A stretch of 64,000 nucleotides of DNA from a virus. The notes below the pieces were generated by a model that made no database searches, was not told the DNA's origin, and saw nothing but the letters and a program-made list of their open reading frames with translations. The stretch spans positions 43,207 through 107,206 of IMG/VR virus record IMGVR_UViG_3300043496_000175; one strand, 5' to 3'. Positions 63,996 to 64,000 of this stretch are shown piece after piece. The translations under genes were made by a program, and so were the position numbers. Within the stretch, counting starts at the first letter, position 1; every line of letters begins with the position of its first letter.

Positions 63996-64000
63996 GTCCT

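Overview
The window reads as one contiguous piece of a large tailed-phage (siphovirus) genome infecting an actinobacterium. Pointers are a moderately GC-rich composition, frequent GTG starts, one- or four-base stop/start overlaps (TGATG, ATGA, GTGA), a long tape measure followed by minor tail genes, a family-A phage DNA polymerase, and a surface protein ending in LAYTG, the type of signal used by actinobacterial class E sortases. No integrase, repressor, terminase or capsid gene was recognised, so lifestyle and exact host are not settled here.

Layout. (1) 1-9147, + strand: tail assembly chaperone with -1 frameshift product, tape measure, three minor tail proteins and a further virion-like protein. 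(2) 9177-13131, +: small regulatory-type genes, membrane proteins and an amidase-LysM endolysin. A textbook -1 frameshift signal (CCCAAAA, 8-base spacer, stem-loop) sits at the endolysin stop and appears to add a lysozyme-like second domain that has no good start of its own. (3) 13132-15889, - strand: an orphan DnaB-N-like protein, a Cys-cluster protein, and a secreted Thr/Val-rich protein with a sortase signal. (4) 15990-23696, +: a replication/recombination operon (Cas4/RecB-type nuclease, Sak4-like ATPase, DUF669 ssDNA-binding protein, DNA polymerase I, dNMP kinase, RuvC-like resolvase, SNF2-type helicase). (5) 23605-43487, -: an unusual set of fibre-like proteins with carbohydrate- or envelope-active domains (PhoD-like, two GH16, a GH18-like plus GH26 fusion, GH81), interleaved with a primase-polymerase and its DUF3987 partner. 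(6) 43574-47127, -: tRNA-Pro, an r1t-type holin, a small HTH protein, an HNH endonuclease, a Ro60 (TROVE/vWA) protein, and upstream of Ro60 a tandem array of five Y-RNA-like elements, one containing a circularly permuted tRNA mimic. (7) 47114-63995, -: a long early-type region of about 55 short genes in translationally coupled strings. Many strings start from a near-identical promoter (TTGACA-sACT, 18-base spacer, TACACT) followed by a conserved leader, GAGCAAAGGA, just upstream of the start codon.

The strongest candidates for something new are the frameshifted bipartite endolysin, the phage Ro60 with five divergent Y RNAs, the sortase-anchored phage protein, and the repeated promoter-plus-leader system of the right arm. 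All calls come from reading the sequence; no database search or folding program was run, and residue positions inside proteins are approximate.
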